A DNA stretch of 64,000 nucleotides from positions 1 to 64,000 of the forward strand of contig JAKAEP010000002.1 of assembly GCA_021818265.1 (NCBI GenBank), in the 5' to 3' direction. The notes below the pieces were generated by a model. The model searched no databases and had not been told where the DNA came from. It saw only the letters and a list, made by a program, of their open reading frames with translations. The position numbers and the translations under genes are program-made. This DNA comes from Actinomycetes bacterium. GTDB taxonomy: Bacteria > Actinomycetota > Acidimicrobiia > Acidimicrobiales > RAAP-2. Shown in pieces: positions 27,975 through 37,513 of the stretch; the stretch's first letter is position 1; each line of letters opens with the position of its first letter.

Positions 27975-28744
27975 TGGCGATCCTGTCGGTCAGTGGGGTG
28001 AGCCGCGCCTTCGGCGGCGTCCAGGCCCTCCAGGGCTGCTCCCTCGAGGTCGCCGAAGGGTCCATCGCCGGGCTGATCGGGCCCAACGGCTCGGGCAAGA
28101 CGACCCTGTTCAACGTCGTGACGGGCTACGTCCAGGCCGATCAGGGCGCGGTCCGCTTCCGGGACGAGGACATCACCGGGCTCAAGCCGAACCAGGTCTT
28201 CGCCCGGGGGATCGGCCGGACCTTCCAGCTCACGCGGATCTTCGAGCGCCTGAGCGTGCTCGAGAACATGCTCGTGGCGACCCAGCGGCGCGAGGGGTGG
28301 CTGCGCGGGCTCACCCGGTCCAAGTCCTCGCCCGAGGAGGTCGCGACCGCCCTGGAGCTGCTCGACTTCGTCGGCATCGCGGGGCTGGCCGAGCTGCAGG
28401 CCGGCGCCCTCTCCTACGGCCAGCGCAAACTGCTCGAGCTCGCCTACGTGCTGGTCGCCGACCCCCAGGTCATCCTCCTCGACGAGCCGGCGGGGGGCGT
28501 GAACCTCACCCTCATCAACCGCATCGCCGAGAAGATCCGGGCCCTCAACGCCCAGGGAAAGACGTTCCTCATCGTCGAGCACAACATGGAGTTCGTCATG
28601 AGCCTGTGCGACCGGGTGACCGTGATGCACCAGGGCTGCAATCTCGTGTCGGGGACCCCCGACGAGGTCCGACGCGACCCGAGGGTGCTCGACGCGTACC
28701 TGGGTGGCGGCGACGACGAGCTCGAGGAGGTGGCCGGTGGCTGA
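27974..28744 (+). CDS. Liv-type ABC transporter ATPase (LivG-like)
   Basis: GLIGPNGSGKTTLFNVVTGYVQADQG..., IGRTFQLTRIFERLSVLENMLV, LSYGQRKLLELAYVL. Confidence 0.93.
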   Translation: MAILSVSGVSRAFGGVQALQGCSLEVAEGSIAGLIGPNGSGKTTLFNVVTGYVQADQGAVRFRDEDITGLKPNQVFARGIGRTFQLTRIFERLSVLENMLVATQRREGWLRGLTRSKSSPEEVATALELLDFVGIAGLAELQAGALSYGQRKLLELAYVLVADPQVILLDEPAGGVNLTLINRIAEKIRALNAQGKTFLIVEHNMEFVMSLCDRVTVMHQGCNLVSGTPDEVRRDPRVLDAYLGGGDDELEEVAGG

Positions 28745-29477
28745 GGCGCTCCTCACCTTCGACGGAGTGGTGGCCGGCTACGGCGGGGGCGACGTCTTGA
28801 AGGGCGTGAGCTTCGCCGTGCCGGCCGGGGGCGTCACCTGCATCGTCGGCCCCAACGGATCGGGGAAGTCCACGCTGCTCAAGACGGTGAGCGGCCTGGT
28901 GCGGCCCCGGCTCGGGTCGATCACCTTCCAGGGGGAGGACCTCGTCGGGCGCAGCCCCCGCCACGTCTTAGAGCGCGGGATCGTCCAGGTCCCCCAGAAC
29001 CACAGCCTCTTCCGCGAGATGACGGTGCGCCAGAACGTCGAGCTCGGGGCGTACCTCGTGCGTGACAAGAGGGTCATCGCCGAGCGCTACGAGCGGGTCG
29101 CCGCGGCCTTCCCCATCGTGTCCGAGCGGGCCGGCGACAAGGCCGGGGCGCTCTCGGGCGGCCAGCAGCGGCTCGTCGAGTTCGCCCGGTCCTTGATGCT
29201 CGACCCCACGCTCGTCGTGCTCGACGAGCCCTCGATGGGCCTCGACCCCAAGACCCTGCGCCAGATGTTCCAGACCGTCCGGCAGATGAACGAGGCCGGT
29301 CGCACTATCTTGCTGGTGGAGCAGAACGCCCGACAGGCCCTACGCCTCGCCGACCAGGGCGTGGTCATGGAGAACGGCCGGGTGCGCCTGCACGGCAGCG
29401 GCCACGAGGTGCTGCACCACCCCGAGATCGGGGCCCTGTACCTCGGGGGGTCGATCGAAGAGACGGTCACGGGTTGA
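28737..29477 (+). CDS. Liv-type ABC transporter ATPase (LivF-like)
   Basis: VAEALLTFDGVVAGYGGGDVLKGVSFAVPAGGVTCIVGPNGSGKSTLLKTVSG; LSGGQQRLVEFARSLMLDPTLVVLDEPSMGLDP. Confidence 0.93.
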   Translation: MAEALLTFDGVVAGYGGGDVLKGVSFAVPAGGVTCIVGPNGSGKSTLLKTVSGLVRPRLGSITFQGEDLVGRSPRHVLERGIVQVPQNHSLFREMTVRQNVELGAYLVRDKRVIAERYERVAAAFPIVSERAGDKAGALSGGQQRLVEFARSLMLDPTLVVLDEPSMGLDPKTLRQMFQTVRQMNEAGRTILLVEQNARQALRLADQGVVMENGRVRLHGSGHEVLHHPEIGALYLGGSIEETVTG

Positions 29478-29491
29478 CCGGAGGAGGCGCG

Positions 29492-30424
29492 GTGGGCGAG
29501 GCGACGCGAATCGGGTGGATCGGCTGCGGGCGGATGGGCGCGGCCATGGCGTCGCGGCTCCTCGCGGCGGGCCGCGAGGTGACGGCCACGAACCGGACCC
29601 GGGCCAAGGCCGAGGCGCTCGTCGACCGTGGGGCGACGGTGGTCGACCGGCCGGTCGACCTCGCCGGGCACGACGTGGTCTTCGTCATGGTGTCGGCCAA
29701 CGACGACCTGCTCGAGGTGACGACCGGACCCGAGGGCGTGCTGGCGGACCCCGCGCGCGCGCCGCGGGTGGTCGTGGACAGCTCCACGGTCTCGACCGAG
29801 ACGTCGGCCGCGGTCCGGGCGGCCTGCGCGGCGCGCGGGGTCGCGTTCCTCGCCGCCCCGGTGAGCGGCAACCCCAAGGTGGTGGCCAGCGGCAACCTCA
29901 CCCTGGCGGTGTCGGGCGAGCGGGCGGCCTTCGACGAGGTGGAGGCGATGCTGCGCGACATCGGCCGCGGCGTCACCTACGTGGGCGAGGGCGAGGCCGC
30001 GCGACTCGTCAAGATCTGCCACAACGTCGTGCTCGGCGTCGTCACCCAGGCGCTCGCCGAGGTGACGGTCCTCGCCGAGCGGGGCGGCGTGAAGCGCAGC
30101 GCGCTGCTCTCGTTCCTCAACGACTCGGTGCTCGGCTCGACCTTCTCGCGCTACAAGACGCCGGCCTTCGTGAACCTCGACTTCACGCCGACGTTCACGC
30201 CGGTCCTGTTGCGCAAGGACTTCGACCTCGGGCTGGCCGCCGCGCGCGAGCACCACGTGCCGATGCCGCTGGCCGCGGTCTGCGCCGAGATCGTCCAGGC
30301 GGCGGTGGGGGCCGGCCATACGAGCGAGGACTTCGCGGTGCTGCTCGCCGAGGAGGCGCGCGCCGCCGGGCTGACGATGGTGCCCGAGGGCATCGAGGTC
30401 GACGACGGGCTGGGGGGACGCTGA
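29492..30424 (+). CDS. beta-hydroxyacid (3-hydroxyisobutyrate-like) dehydrogenase
   Basis: IGWIGCGRMGAAMASRLLAAGREVTATNRT; VVVDSSTVSTETSAAV; APVSGNPKVVASGNLTLAVSG; LVKICHNVVLGVV. GTG start after GGAGGAGG RBS. Confidence 0.88.
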   Translation: MGEATRIGWIGCGRMGAAMASRLLAAGREVTATNRTRAKAEALVDRGATVVDRPVDLAGHDVVFVMVSANDDLLEVTTGPEGVLADPARAPRVVVDSSTVSTETSAAVRAACAARGVAFLAAPVSGNPKVVASGNLTLAVSGERAAFDEVEAMLRDIGRGVTYVGEGEAARLVKICHNVVLGVVTQALAEVTVLAERGGVKRSALLSFLNDSVLGSTFSRYKTPAFVNLDFTPTFTPVLLRKDFDLGLAAAREHHVPMPLAAVCAEIVQAAVGAGHTSEDFAVLLAEEARAAGLTMVPEGIEVDDGLGGR

Positions 30425-31671
30425 TGGAGGGGTTCGGCCCGGTCGTCGCCACGCCGGGGTTCCACGGGGTCGACTTCGAGACCCGGGTGGACTTCGACCG
30501 CCTGCGGGCGTACCGGCTCGCGCGGGCGCGCGAGGCCCTCGAGCGCAGCGACCTCGGGGCGCTGCTGCTGTTCGACTTCTACAACATCCGCTACGTCTCC
30601 CAGACCTGGGTGGGCGGGGCGCTCGGCGACAAGATGACCCGCTACTGCCTGCTCCCCCGGGGCGGCGAGCCCGTCCTCTGGGACTTCGGCTCGGCCGCGC
30701 GCCACCACCAGCTGTTCGCCCCGTGGCTGGCCAAGGAGAACTGCCGTGCCGGGATGCTCGGGATGCGCGGGGCGATCGCCCCCTCCGCGGGGCTCTTCGC
30801 GTCGGCGGTGCGCGAGATCGTGGGCCTGCTCGGCGACGCCGGGGTCCTCGACCAGCCGGTCGGGATCGACATCGTCGAGCTGCCCTTCCTCTTCGAGCTC
30901 GAGCGCGCCGGCGTGCAGGTCCGCGACGCCCAGCAGATCATGCTCGACGCGCGCCAGATCAAGAGCCCCGACGAGCTGACCCTGCTGTCCCAGGCGGCGG
31001 CCATGGTCGACGGCGTGTACCAGGACGTCTTCGACGCCCTGAAGCCCGGGGTCCGCGAGAACGAGATGGTGGCGCTCGTCAACCGCCGCCTCTACGAGAT
31101 GGGCTCGGACCAGGTCGAGGCCGTGAACGCCGTCTCGGGCGAGCGGTGCAACCCCCACCCCCACAACTTCACGGACCGGATCATCCGGCCGGGGGACCAG
31201 GCCTTCTTCGACATCATCCACTCCTTCAACGGCTACCGGACCTGCTACTACCGGACCCTCTCGGTGGGCAGCTCGACGGGCCCCCAGCGCGACGCCTACG
31301 CGAGGGCGCGCGAGTGGATGGACGCCGCCATCGACCTCGTCAAGCCCGGGGTCACGACCGACGTCATCGCCCGCGCCTGGCCCGAGGCGACGTCCTTCGG
31401 CTTCAAAGACGAGATGGCCGCCTTCGGTCTCCAGTTCGGCCACGGCCTCGGCCTCGGACTGCACGAGCGGCCCATCATCAGCCGCCTCAACAGCCTCACC
31501 GAGCCGGTAGAACTGCAGGTCGGGATGGTGTTCGCCCTCGAGACCTACTGCCCGGCCAGCGACGGCGTGTCGGCGGCCCGGATCGAGGAGGAGGTCGTGG
31601 TCACCCCCGACGGCCCGGCGGTCCTGACCCACTTCCCGGCCCAAGAGCTGATGATCGCGAACAAGTACTAG
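30424..31671 (+). CDS. M24-family (creatinase/Xaa-Pro peptidase/DddP-like) protein
   Basis: ALLLFDFYNIRYVSQTWVGG; GHGLGLGLHERPIIS; VGMVFALETYCP; RIEEEVVVT. The usual second Asp metal ligand is Cys here. Confidence 0.85.
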   Translation: MEGFGPVVATPGFHGVDFETRVDFDRLRAYRLARAREALERSDLGALLLFDFYNIRYVSQTWVGGALGDKMTRYCLLPRGGEPVLWDFGSAARHHQLFAPWLAKENCRAGMLGMRGAIAPSAGLFASAVREIVGLLGDAGVLDQPVGIDIVELPFLFELERAGVQVRDAQQIMLDARQIKSPDELTLLSQAAAMVDGVYQDVFDALKPGVRENEMVALVNRRLYEMGSDQVEAVNAVSGERCNPHPHNFTDRIIRPGDQAFFDIIHSFNGYRTCYYRTLSVGSSTGPQRDAYARAREWMDAAIDLVKPGVTTDVIARAWPEATSFGFKDEMAAFGLQFGHGLGLGLHERPIISRLNSLTEPVELQVGMVFALETYCPASDGVSAARIEEEVVVTPDGPAVLTHFPAQELMIANKY

Positions 31672-31679
31672 GAGGGAAC

Positions 31680-32690
31680 ATGACGACCACCGAGGCCTCC
31701 CCCGTCCACGACGTGGACTTCAAGCTCGAGCTCTACCGCAGCCAGGTCGCCCTGCGCCGGTTCGAGACCCGCGCGTACGACCTCTTCTTGGAGAACTACG
31801 TCAAGGGGACCAGCCACCTCTCGATCGGCCAGGAGGCCATCGCCGCCGGCGTCGCCGCGGCCATGCGGCCCGACGACTGGACGTTCGCGACCTACCGGGG
31901 CCACGCCCACACCCTGGCGCGTGGGGTGGCCATGACCCCCGTCTTCGCCGAGCTGATGGGCCGGGCCAACGGGCTCATGGCCGGCAAGGGCGGGTCGATG
32001 CACCTCACCAGCGTGGAGCACGGGGTGATGGGCAGCTACGCCATCATCGGCGCCCACCTGCCGATCGCCTGCGGGGCGGCCTGGAGCGCCCAGTACCGCG
32101 GGACGGACCAGGTGGCGGTGGTCTTCTTCGGCGACGGGACGGTGAACATCGGGGCCTTCCACGAGGCGCTCAACTTCGCGGCCATCTGGAAGCTCCCGGT
32201 GGTGTTCATCTGCGAGAACAACCTCTACATGGAGTACACGCGCACCTCGGAGGTGACCGCGGTGGCCCGCCCGGCGGCCGACCGCGCCGCCGCCTACGGG
32301 CTCGAGCCGATCCTCGTCGACGGCAACGACGCGGACGCCGTCTACGAGGTCGCGCGCACCGCCATCGAGCGGGCCCGCGCGGGCGAGGGACCGAGCCTCA
32401 TCGAGGCCGAGACCTACCGCCACGGCGGCCACTCCCGGGCCGACCCCGGCAAGTACCGGCCCGACGAGGAGGTCGCGCTCTGGAAGTCGGCCGAGCGCGA
32501 CCCGGTGTCGCGCTACCGGGCCCGGCTCCTCGAGCTCGGGGTCGAGGAGGCCGCGCTCGATCGCATCGAGGCCGAGGTCGACGCCGAGGTCGACGCGGCC
32601 ACCGAGGCGGCCAAGTCGGGCGCCGCGCCCGGCGAGGACCTGTTGATGAAGGACGTCTGGGCCAACGGAGGTGCCGAATGGCGGAACTGA
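31680..32690 (+). CDS. thiamine-dependent 2-oxoacid (pyruvate/acetoin-type) dehydrogenase E1 alpha subunit
   Basis: MTTTEASPVHDVDFKLELYRSQVALRRFETRAYDLF...; GKGGSMHLTSVEHGVMGSYAIIGAHLPIACGAAWS; FFGDGTVNIGAFHEALNFAAIWKLPVVFICENN (ThDP motif). Confidence 0.93.
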   Translation: MTTTEASPVHDVDFKLELYRSQVALRRFETRAYDLFLENYVKGTSHLSIGQEAIAAGVAAAMRPDDWTFATYRGHAHTLARGVAMTPVFAELMGRANGLMAGKGGSMHLTSVEHGVMGSYAIIGAHLPIACGAAWSAQYRGTDQVAVVFFGDGTVNIGAFHEALNFAAIWKLPVVFICENNLYMEYTRTSEVTAVARPAADRAAAYGLEPILVDGNDADAVYEVARTAIERARAGEGPSLIEAETYRHGGHSRADPGKYRPDEEVALWKSAERDPVSRYRARLLELGVEEAALDRIEAEVDAEVDAATEAAKSGAAPGEDLLMKDVWANGGAEWRN

Positions 32691-33655
32691 CCTACAGAGA
32701 GGCGATCGCCCGCGGCATCGCCCAGGAGATGCGCCGGGACGAGTCGGTGCTCTTCCTCGGCGAGGACGTCGGGGCGGCCGGCGGGGTGTTCAAGGGCACC
32801 GTCGGGCTCTTCGAGGAGTTCGGGCCGGTGCGGGTCCGCGACACGCCCATCAGCGAGCAGGCCATCCTGGGGGCGGCCATGGGGGCGGCCATGACCGGCC
32901 TGCGGCCGATCGCCGAGATCATGTTCGCGGACTTCTTCGCCGTGTGCTGGGACATCGTCGCCAACGAGATCGCCAAGTCGCGCTACATGACCAACGGGCA
33001 GATGAGCTTCCCGCTGGTGATCCGCTCGGGCAACGGCGGCGGGCTGCGCTTCGGGGCCCAGCACTCCCAGAGCGTCGAGAACTGGGCGATGATGATCCCC
33101 GGGCTCAAGGTGGTCGTGCCCTCGAGCCCTCGTGACGTCATCGGGCTGATGGCGGCCGCGGTGCGCGACGACGACCCGGTCGTCTTCCTCGAGTCCAAGG
33201 CCCTCTACCCGACCAAGGGCGAGGTGCCCGAGGGGGAGATCGTCGACGCGCTCGGCACGGCGACGGTGCTGCGCCAGGGCTCGGACGCCACCATCGCCAC
33301 GCTCGGGCTCATGGTGCCCCGCGCGCTCGCCGCGGCCGAGGAGCTCGCGGCCGGCGGCATCGACTGCACCGTCATCGACGTCCGGTCGCTGATCCCCCTC
33401 GACACCCAGACCATCCTGCGCGAGACGTCGGCCACCGGCCGGCTCTTCACCGTGGAGGAGAACCCCCGGGTCCTCGGGTGGGGGGCCGAGGTGGCCTCGA
33501 TCGTGGCCGAGGAGGCCTTCTTCGACCTCGACGGGCCGGTCGTGCGCATCACGACCCCGCACATCCCGCTGCCGGCGGCCGACACGCTCGAGGACATGGC
33601 CCTGCCGTCGGTCGAGCGGATCGTCACCACCATCCACAAGGCGATGAACTCCTAG
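32678..33655 (+). CDS. thiamine-dependent 2-oxoacid dehydrogenase E1 beta subunit
   Basis: MAELTYREAIARGIAQEMRRDESVLFLGEDVGAAGGVFKGTVGLFEEFGPVRVRDTPISEQAILGAAMGAA; overlaps E1 alpha. Confidence 0.94.
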   Translation: MAELTYREAIARGIAQEMRRDESVLFLGEDVGAAGGVFKGTVGLFEEFGPVRVRDTPISEQAILGAAMGAAMTGLRPIAEIMFADFFAVCWDIVANEIAKSRYMTNGQMSFPLVIRSGNGGGLRFGAQHSQSVENWAMMIPGLKVVVPSSPRDVIGLMAAAVRDDDPVVFLESKALYPTKGEVPEGEIVDALGTATVLRQGSDATIATLGLMVPRALAAAEELAAGGIDCTVIDVRSLIPLDTQTILRETSATGRLFTVEENPRVLGWGAEVASIVAEEAFFDLDGPVVRITTPHIPLPAADTLEDMALPSVERIVTTIHKAMNS

Positions 33656-33704
33656 GGCGGTCCCTTACCGGGCTCTTAGGCTCGTTCCCTAGAGTGCGAG
33701 CGCC

Positions 33705-34217
33705 ATGGACGCGCGCATCACGGGACTCCTCGGCCGGGCCCACGACGTCGTGCCCGACTGGCTCCGGCCGGTCCTGCGCTGGGCGCGCGTCGACCTGCGT
33801 CCCGGCCGCCCGCCGTCGGGCGGACGGGTCGCCCTGGCGACCGCCGTGGCGATCCTCGCCTCGCTCGTCGCCGACGCCCTGCTCGTGCGCCTGGGCACGG
33901 CGCTCTACCCCTCGACGCGCGGGTACGTCCACTTCGCCTTCTTCGACTATGCGCGCCTGACGGTCGCCGGCGTCGTGGTCGCGGGGGTGGGCTGGCCCCT
34001 CGTGGCCCGGCTCACCTCCAGCCCGGAGTGGCTGTACGCGCGCCTGGCGGTCGCCGTGTCGCTGGTCCTGCTGGCGCCCGACGCGTACATCCTCTACGCC
34101 GGCTCACCGCTGCGGGCCGTGGTCGTGCTCGTCTGGATGCACGTGGCGATCGCCCTCATCACCTATACCTGCCTCACCGTGCTCGCGCCCGTCGCCCGCG
34201 GCCGGCACGCTCGCTGA
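33705..34217 (+). CDS. small multi-pass membrane protein, unknown function
   Basis: Hydrophobic segments [66 protein letters not shown] 9 nt before ATG. Confidence 0.65.
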   Translation: MDARITGLLGRAHDVVPDWLRPVLRWARVDLRPGRPPSGGRVALATAVAILASLVADALLVRLGTALYPSTRGYVHFAFFDYARLTVAGVVVAGVGWPLVARLTSSPEWLYARLAVAVSLVLLAPDAYILYAGSPLRAVVVLVWMHVAIALITYTCLTVLAPVARGRHAR

Positions 34218-35948
34218 TCAGTCGACGACGAGCGCCTCGCCGCCGCGCGGGGCGGGCGCCGACGGGCGGTAGGACCCGCGCAGCCAGGAGGTGACCGCCG
34301 CGATCGCGCAGATGGCGGCGGCGAAGTCGAGCGCGGGGTGCAGACCCGCGACAAAGGCCCGCTGGATGATGTCGGGGAAGAACCGCCGCCCGACGATCGC
34401 GGTGCGCGCCCCGGCCGGCAGCGCGGCGAGCACCCGCGGCCCGAGGAGCTTGGCCATGGGGTTGTAGCCGAGGAACGAGGCGAACAGCGTCGTCACGGGG
34501 GGGAGGGCGGCCACGTGCGTCGCGACCCCCGCGGGGACGCCGCGCGCCACGAGGCCCGCGCGCAGGGCGGGCGGAAGGGTCCGCGAGAGGCCGACGATCA
34601 TGAGGGTGAAGAAGATCCCGATCGAGAGCACCTGGCCCGAGTTCTGGAAGGTCGAGTTCATCCCGGAGCCGACGCCGCGGTGCTCGGGCGGCAGCGCGTT
34701 CATCACGCTCGCCCGGTTGGGGGCCGAGAACGCCCCCATGGACAGGCCGTTCAACAGAAGCAGCGCCCCGAAGGCGAGGTAGGGGAAGTCGGCCGGCAGC
34801 GTCTCGAGCGCGAGGAACGAGATCGTCGAGCCGACCATCCCGCCGACGGTGAAGTGGCGCGAGCCGTAGCGGTCCGAGAGGTAGCCGCACAGGGGCCCGG
34901 CGAGCAGGAACCCGGCCGTGAGGGGCAAGAGGGCGATGCCGGCCCACAGGGGCGTCGAGGCGAAGCTGTAGCCGTGCAGGGGGAGCCAGATCCCCTGGAG
35001 CCAGATGACCATGGTGAACATCAGCCCGCCCCGGCCCGTCGCGGCGAGCAGGGTGGAGATCGACCCGGCGCTGAAGGCCCGGATCCGGAAGAGGGCCAGG
35101 CGGAACATCGGGTCCGACGAGCGCCGCTCGAGCCGGGCGAAGGCCACGAGGCAGGCCACCCCGAGCGCCAGCGACCCGTCGACGAAGGGGCTGGTCCAGC
35201 CCATCTCGTGGCCGCCGTAGGGCTGGATCCCGTAGGTGATCCCGACCATGAGCGCGACGAGGCCCAGGGCGAAAGTGAGGTTGCCGGCCCAGTCGACGTG
35301 GTGGTCCTGGCGCACGGGGATCTCGCGCAGTTGGAGGTAGGCCCAGACGGACCCGAAGACCCCGATCGGGACCGAGATGATGAATATCAGTCGCCACTGG
35401 ATCGGTCCGAGCAGGCCGCCGAGCACCAGGCCGATGAAGCTGCCCGCGATGCCGGCGATCTGGTTGATGCCGAGGGCCATCCCGCGCTGGTGCTCGGGGA
35501 AGGCGTCGGTGAGGATGGCCGCCGAGTTCGCGATGAGGAACGCCGCGCCGACCCCCTGGAAGAGCCGCATCACGACGAGCCAGATCGCCGCGGCGGTGCC
35601 CGAGAACCAGGTGATCGACAGCAGGAGGGAGAAGAACGTGTAGACGACGAAGCCGAGGTTGTACATCTTGACCCGCCCGAGCATGTCGCCGAGGCGCCCG
35701 AGGCTCACCACGAGCACCGAGGTGACGATCATGAAGCCCAGGATCATCCAGAGCAGGTAGAACGTGTTTCCGGGCGCGAGCGGGTCGATGCGGATCCCGT
35801 CGAACACGTCGGGCAGCGCGATGAGCACGATCGAGGTGTCGATCGTGGCCATGAGGACGCCGAGCGTCGTGTTCGACAGGACCAGCCACTTGTAGCGGTC
35901 CGACCGCGGTCGGGTCAGCGGGTCGCGACGGGCCGCCGCGACGCTCAC
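34218..35948 (-). CDS. MFS transporter, DHA2 family
   Basis: [30 protein letters not shown]...; [29 protein letters not shown]; 14-TM-like hydrophobicity. Confidence 0.9.
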   Translation of the reverse strand: MSVAAARRDPLTRPRSDRYKWLVLSNTTLGVLMATIDTSIVLIALPDVFDGIRIDPLAPGNTFYLLWMILGFMIVTSVLVVSLGRLGDMLGRVKMYNLGFVVYTFFSLLLSITWFSGTAAAIWLVVMRLFQGVGAAFLIANSAAILTDAFPEHQRGMALGINQIAGIAGSFIGLVLGGLLGPIQWRLIFIISVPIGVFGSVWAYLQLREIPVRQDHHVDWAGNLTFALGLVALMVGITYGIQPYGGHEMGWTSPFVDGSLALGVACLVAFARLERRSSDPMFRLALFRIRAFSAGSISTLLAATGRGGLMFTMVIWLQGIWLPLHGYSFASTPLWAGIALLPLTAGFLLAGPLCGYLSDRYGSRHFTVGGMVGSTISFLALETLPADFPYLAFGALLLLNGLSMGAFSAPNRASVMNALPPEHRGVGSGMNSTFQNSGQVLSIGIFFTLMIVGLSRTLPPALRAGLVARGVPAGVATHVAALPPVTTLFASFLGYNPMAKLLGPRVLAALPAGARTAIVGRRFFPDIIQRAFVAGLHPALDFAAAICAIAAVTSWLRGSYRPSAPAPRGGEALVVD

Positions 35949-36220
35949 GGGACGAGCTCGCCGCGCAGCTCCTCGGGGACGCTGTCGAGGGCCCGCACGA
36001 TCGCGGCGGCCAGCGCGCGGGCGCTCTCGGCGTCGAGCTCGAGGGCGACCCGGGCGCTCGGCCCCTTCGCGGGGTTGAGGACGTCGATCATCAGGGCGTG
36101 CCCGGCCGGGAAGTGCACGGGGTGGTCGAAGTAGACCGTCGCGTCAGTGAGACGCGTCCAGCCCTCGGCGGTCTTGCCGCTCGCGCGCAGCGCGAGCCGC
36201 TCGGTCTGGTACGTGCACAT
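35945..36220 (-). CDS. small conserved protein, possibly DUF6295-like
   Basis: MCTYQTERLALRASGKTAEGWTRLTDATVYFDHPVHFPAGHALMIDVLNP...; ATGA-type overlaps with both neighbours. Confidence 0.6.
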   Translation of the reverse strand: MCTYQTERLALRASGKTAEGWTRLTDATVYFDHPVHFPAGHALMIDVLNPAKGPSARVALELDAESARALAAAIVRALDSVPEELRGELVP

Positions 36221-36960
36221 CAGCCGACCGTCCGCGCGAGGAAGGCGAAGACCTCGCCCCAGGCCTCGGTGGCCACCTCCGGCCGGTAGGAGGGCCGGTC
36301 CACCGCGAAGAACGCGTGGGCGGCCCCCTCGTAGGTCCTGAAGGTGAACTCCTTGCCGGCGGCGGCGAGCGCCGCGGCCAGGGCGTCGTTCTGCTCGGGG
36401 GAGGGGTAGGTGTCCTCGGCGCCGAAGAGCCCGAGGAGGGGCGCGTGCAGGTTCCCGGCCTCGCCGATGACGGCCTTGACCTTGAGAGGGAACTCCGAGG
36501 GCGGGTCGACGGCGACGAAGGCGCCGTAGCAGTCGATCACGCCGTCGAGCGGGAGCCGGCAGCCCGCGAGGAAGGACTGGCGGCCGCCGGAGCAGTAGCC
36601 GATCGAGGCGACCTTGCCGTTCGAGGTCGCCAGGCCCTTGAGGTGCGCCATCGCCCCGGCGACGTCGCCCACGAGCTGCTCGTCGGGCACCCCGCCCAGG
36701 TTGCGCGCCGTGGCCGCGGCGTCGTCAGGGGCGGCGCCGGGGGCCACGCGGTGGTAGAGGTTCGGCATCAGGGCGTGGTAGCCGTTCGCGGCGAACTTCC
36801 GGACGATCTCCTTGGTGGCCTCGTCGTAGCCGGGCATGTGGTGGATCACCACGATCGACCCGGCGCGTTCGACGTCGGTCGGCACGGCCCGGTAGGCCTC
36901 GATCTCGTCGCCGTTGTGGCCCGCCAGGGTGATGGTCTCAGCCGTGAGGTTATGGGTCAC
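36220..36960 (-). CDS. dienelactone hydrolase family protein
   Basis: VTHNLTAETITLAGHNGDEIEAYRAVPTD...; ASIGYCSGGRQSFLAGCRL nucleophile Cys; LLGLFGAEDTYPSPEQ; YEGAAHAFFAVDRPSYRPE; AGGAAAGGA RBS. Confidence 0.9.
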   Translation of the reverse strand: MTHNLTAETITLAGHNGDEIEAYRAVPTDVERAGSIVVIHHMPGYDEATKEIVRKFAANGYHALMPNLYHRVAPGAAPDDAAATARNLGGVPDEQLVGDVAGAMAHLKGLATSNGKVASIGYCSGGRQSFLAGCRLPLDGVIDCYGAFVAVDPPSEFPLKVKAVIGEAGNLHAPLLGLFGAEDTYPSPEQNDALAAALAAAGKEFTFRTYEGAAHAFFAVDRPSYRPEVATEAWGEVFAFLARTVG

Positions 36961-37005
36961 GCGTTGTCCTTTCCTGCGCACCCGCGACGACGGCGCCGGC
37001 GCGAT

Positions 37006-37024
37006 TAGTTACGCGTTGTAACTA
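37006..37024. promoter_or_regulatory. candidate MarR operator TAGTTAC-GCGTT-GTAACTA
   Basis: 7-bp perfect inverted repeat in the divergent marR/DLH intergenic region. Confidence 0.55.
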
Positions 37025-37042
37025 TCGTGGTACCTTAGCACC

Positions 37043-37513
37043 GTGACGGGAGAGAGCGCGGCCGCGGCGCCGACGACCCTCGAGCGCGAGTGGGGACGGC
37101 TGCGTCGCGGGCAGCTGCTCAGCCCCCTGCGTCAGCACCTCGACGCGTCCGAGGGACCGCTCCAGCTCGAGATCCTGCGCGAGGTCGCCGAGGTCGGGGA
37201 GACCCGCGCCTCGGGGCTGGCCGACCGCCTCCACGTCACCAAGGCGTCGATCAGCCGCTACGTGGCCCAGATGGTCGCCTCGGGGCTCCTCGCGACCCGG
37301 CCCGACCCGCACGACGGGCGCGCCGCGCTGCTCTCGGCGACGGCGCGGGGCCGTCGGGCCCTGGCCCGTCGCGAGGCCCGCCGCTCCCGGGCCCTCGCGC
37401 GCCTGTGCGAGGAGTGGAGCCCGGCCGACGTCGAGGCACTCACCCGGCTGCTGCGCCGCCTCAACGACGGGATCGACGCCTCCCTGCGGGCCGAGCGCCA
37501 CCCGGGCCCCTAG
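37043..37513 (+). CDS. MarR-family regulator
   Basis: GPLQLEILREVAEVGETRASGLADRLHVTKASISRYVAQMVASGLLATRPDPHDGRAALLSATARGRRAL. Confidence 0.9.
   Translation: MTGESAAAAPTTLEREWGRLRRGQLLSPLRQHLDASEGPLQLEILREVAEVGETRASGLADRLHVTKASISRYVAQMVASGLLATRPDPHDGRAALLSATARGRRALARREARRSRALARLCEEWSPADVEALTRLLRRLNDGIDASLRAERHPGP

Noticed and set aside
19107-33655. Nicotine-degradation gene cluster
   Set aside because: Only the alpha/beta hydrolase resembles DHPON hydrolase. None of the nicotine/6-hydroxynicotine oxidases or molybdenum hydroxylases are present, so the substrate is left undefined.
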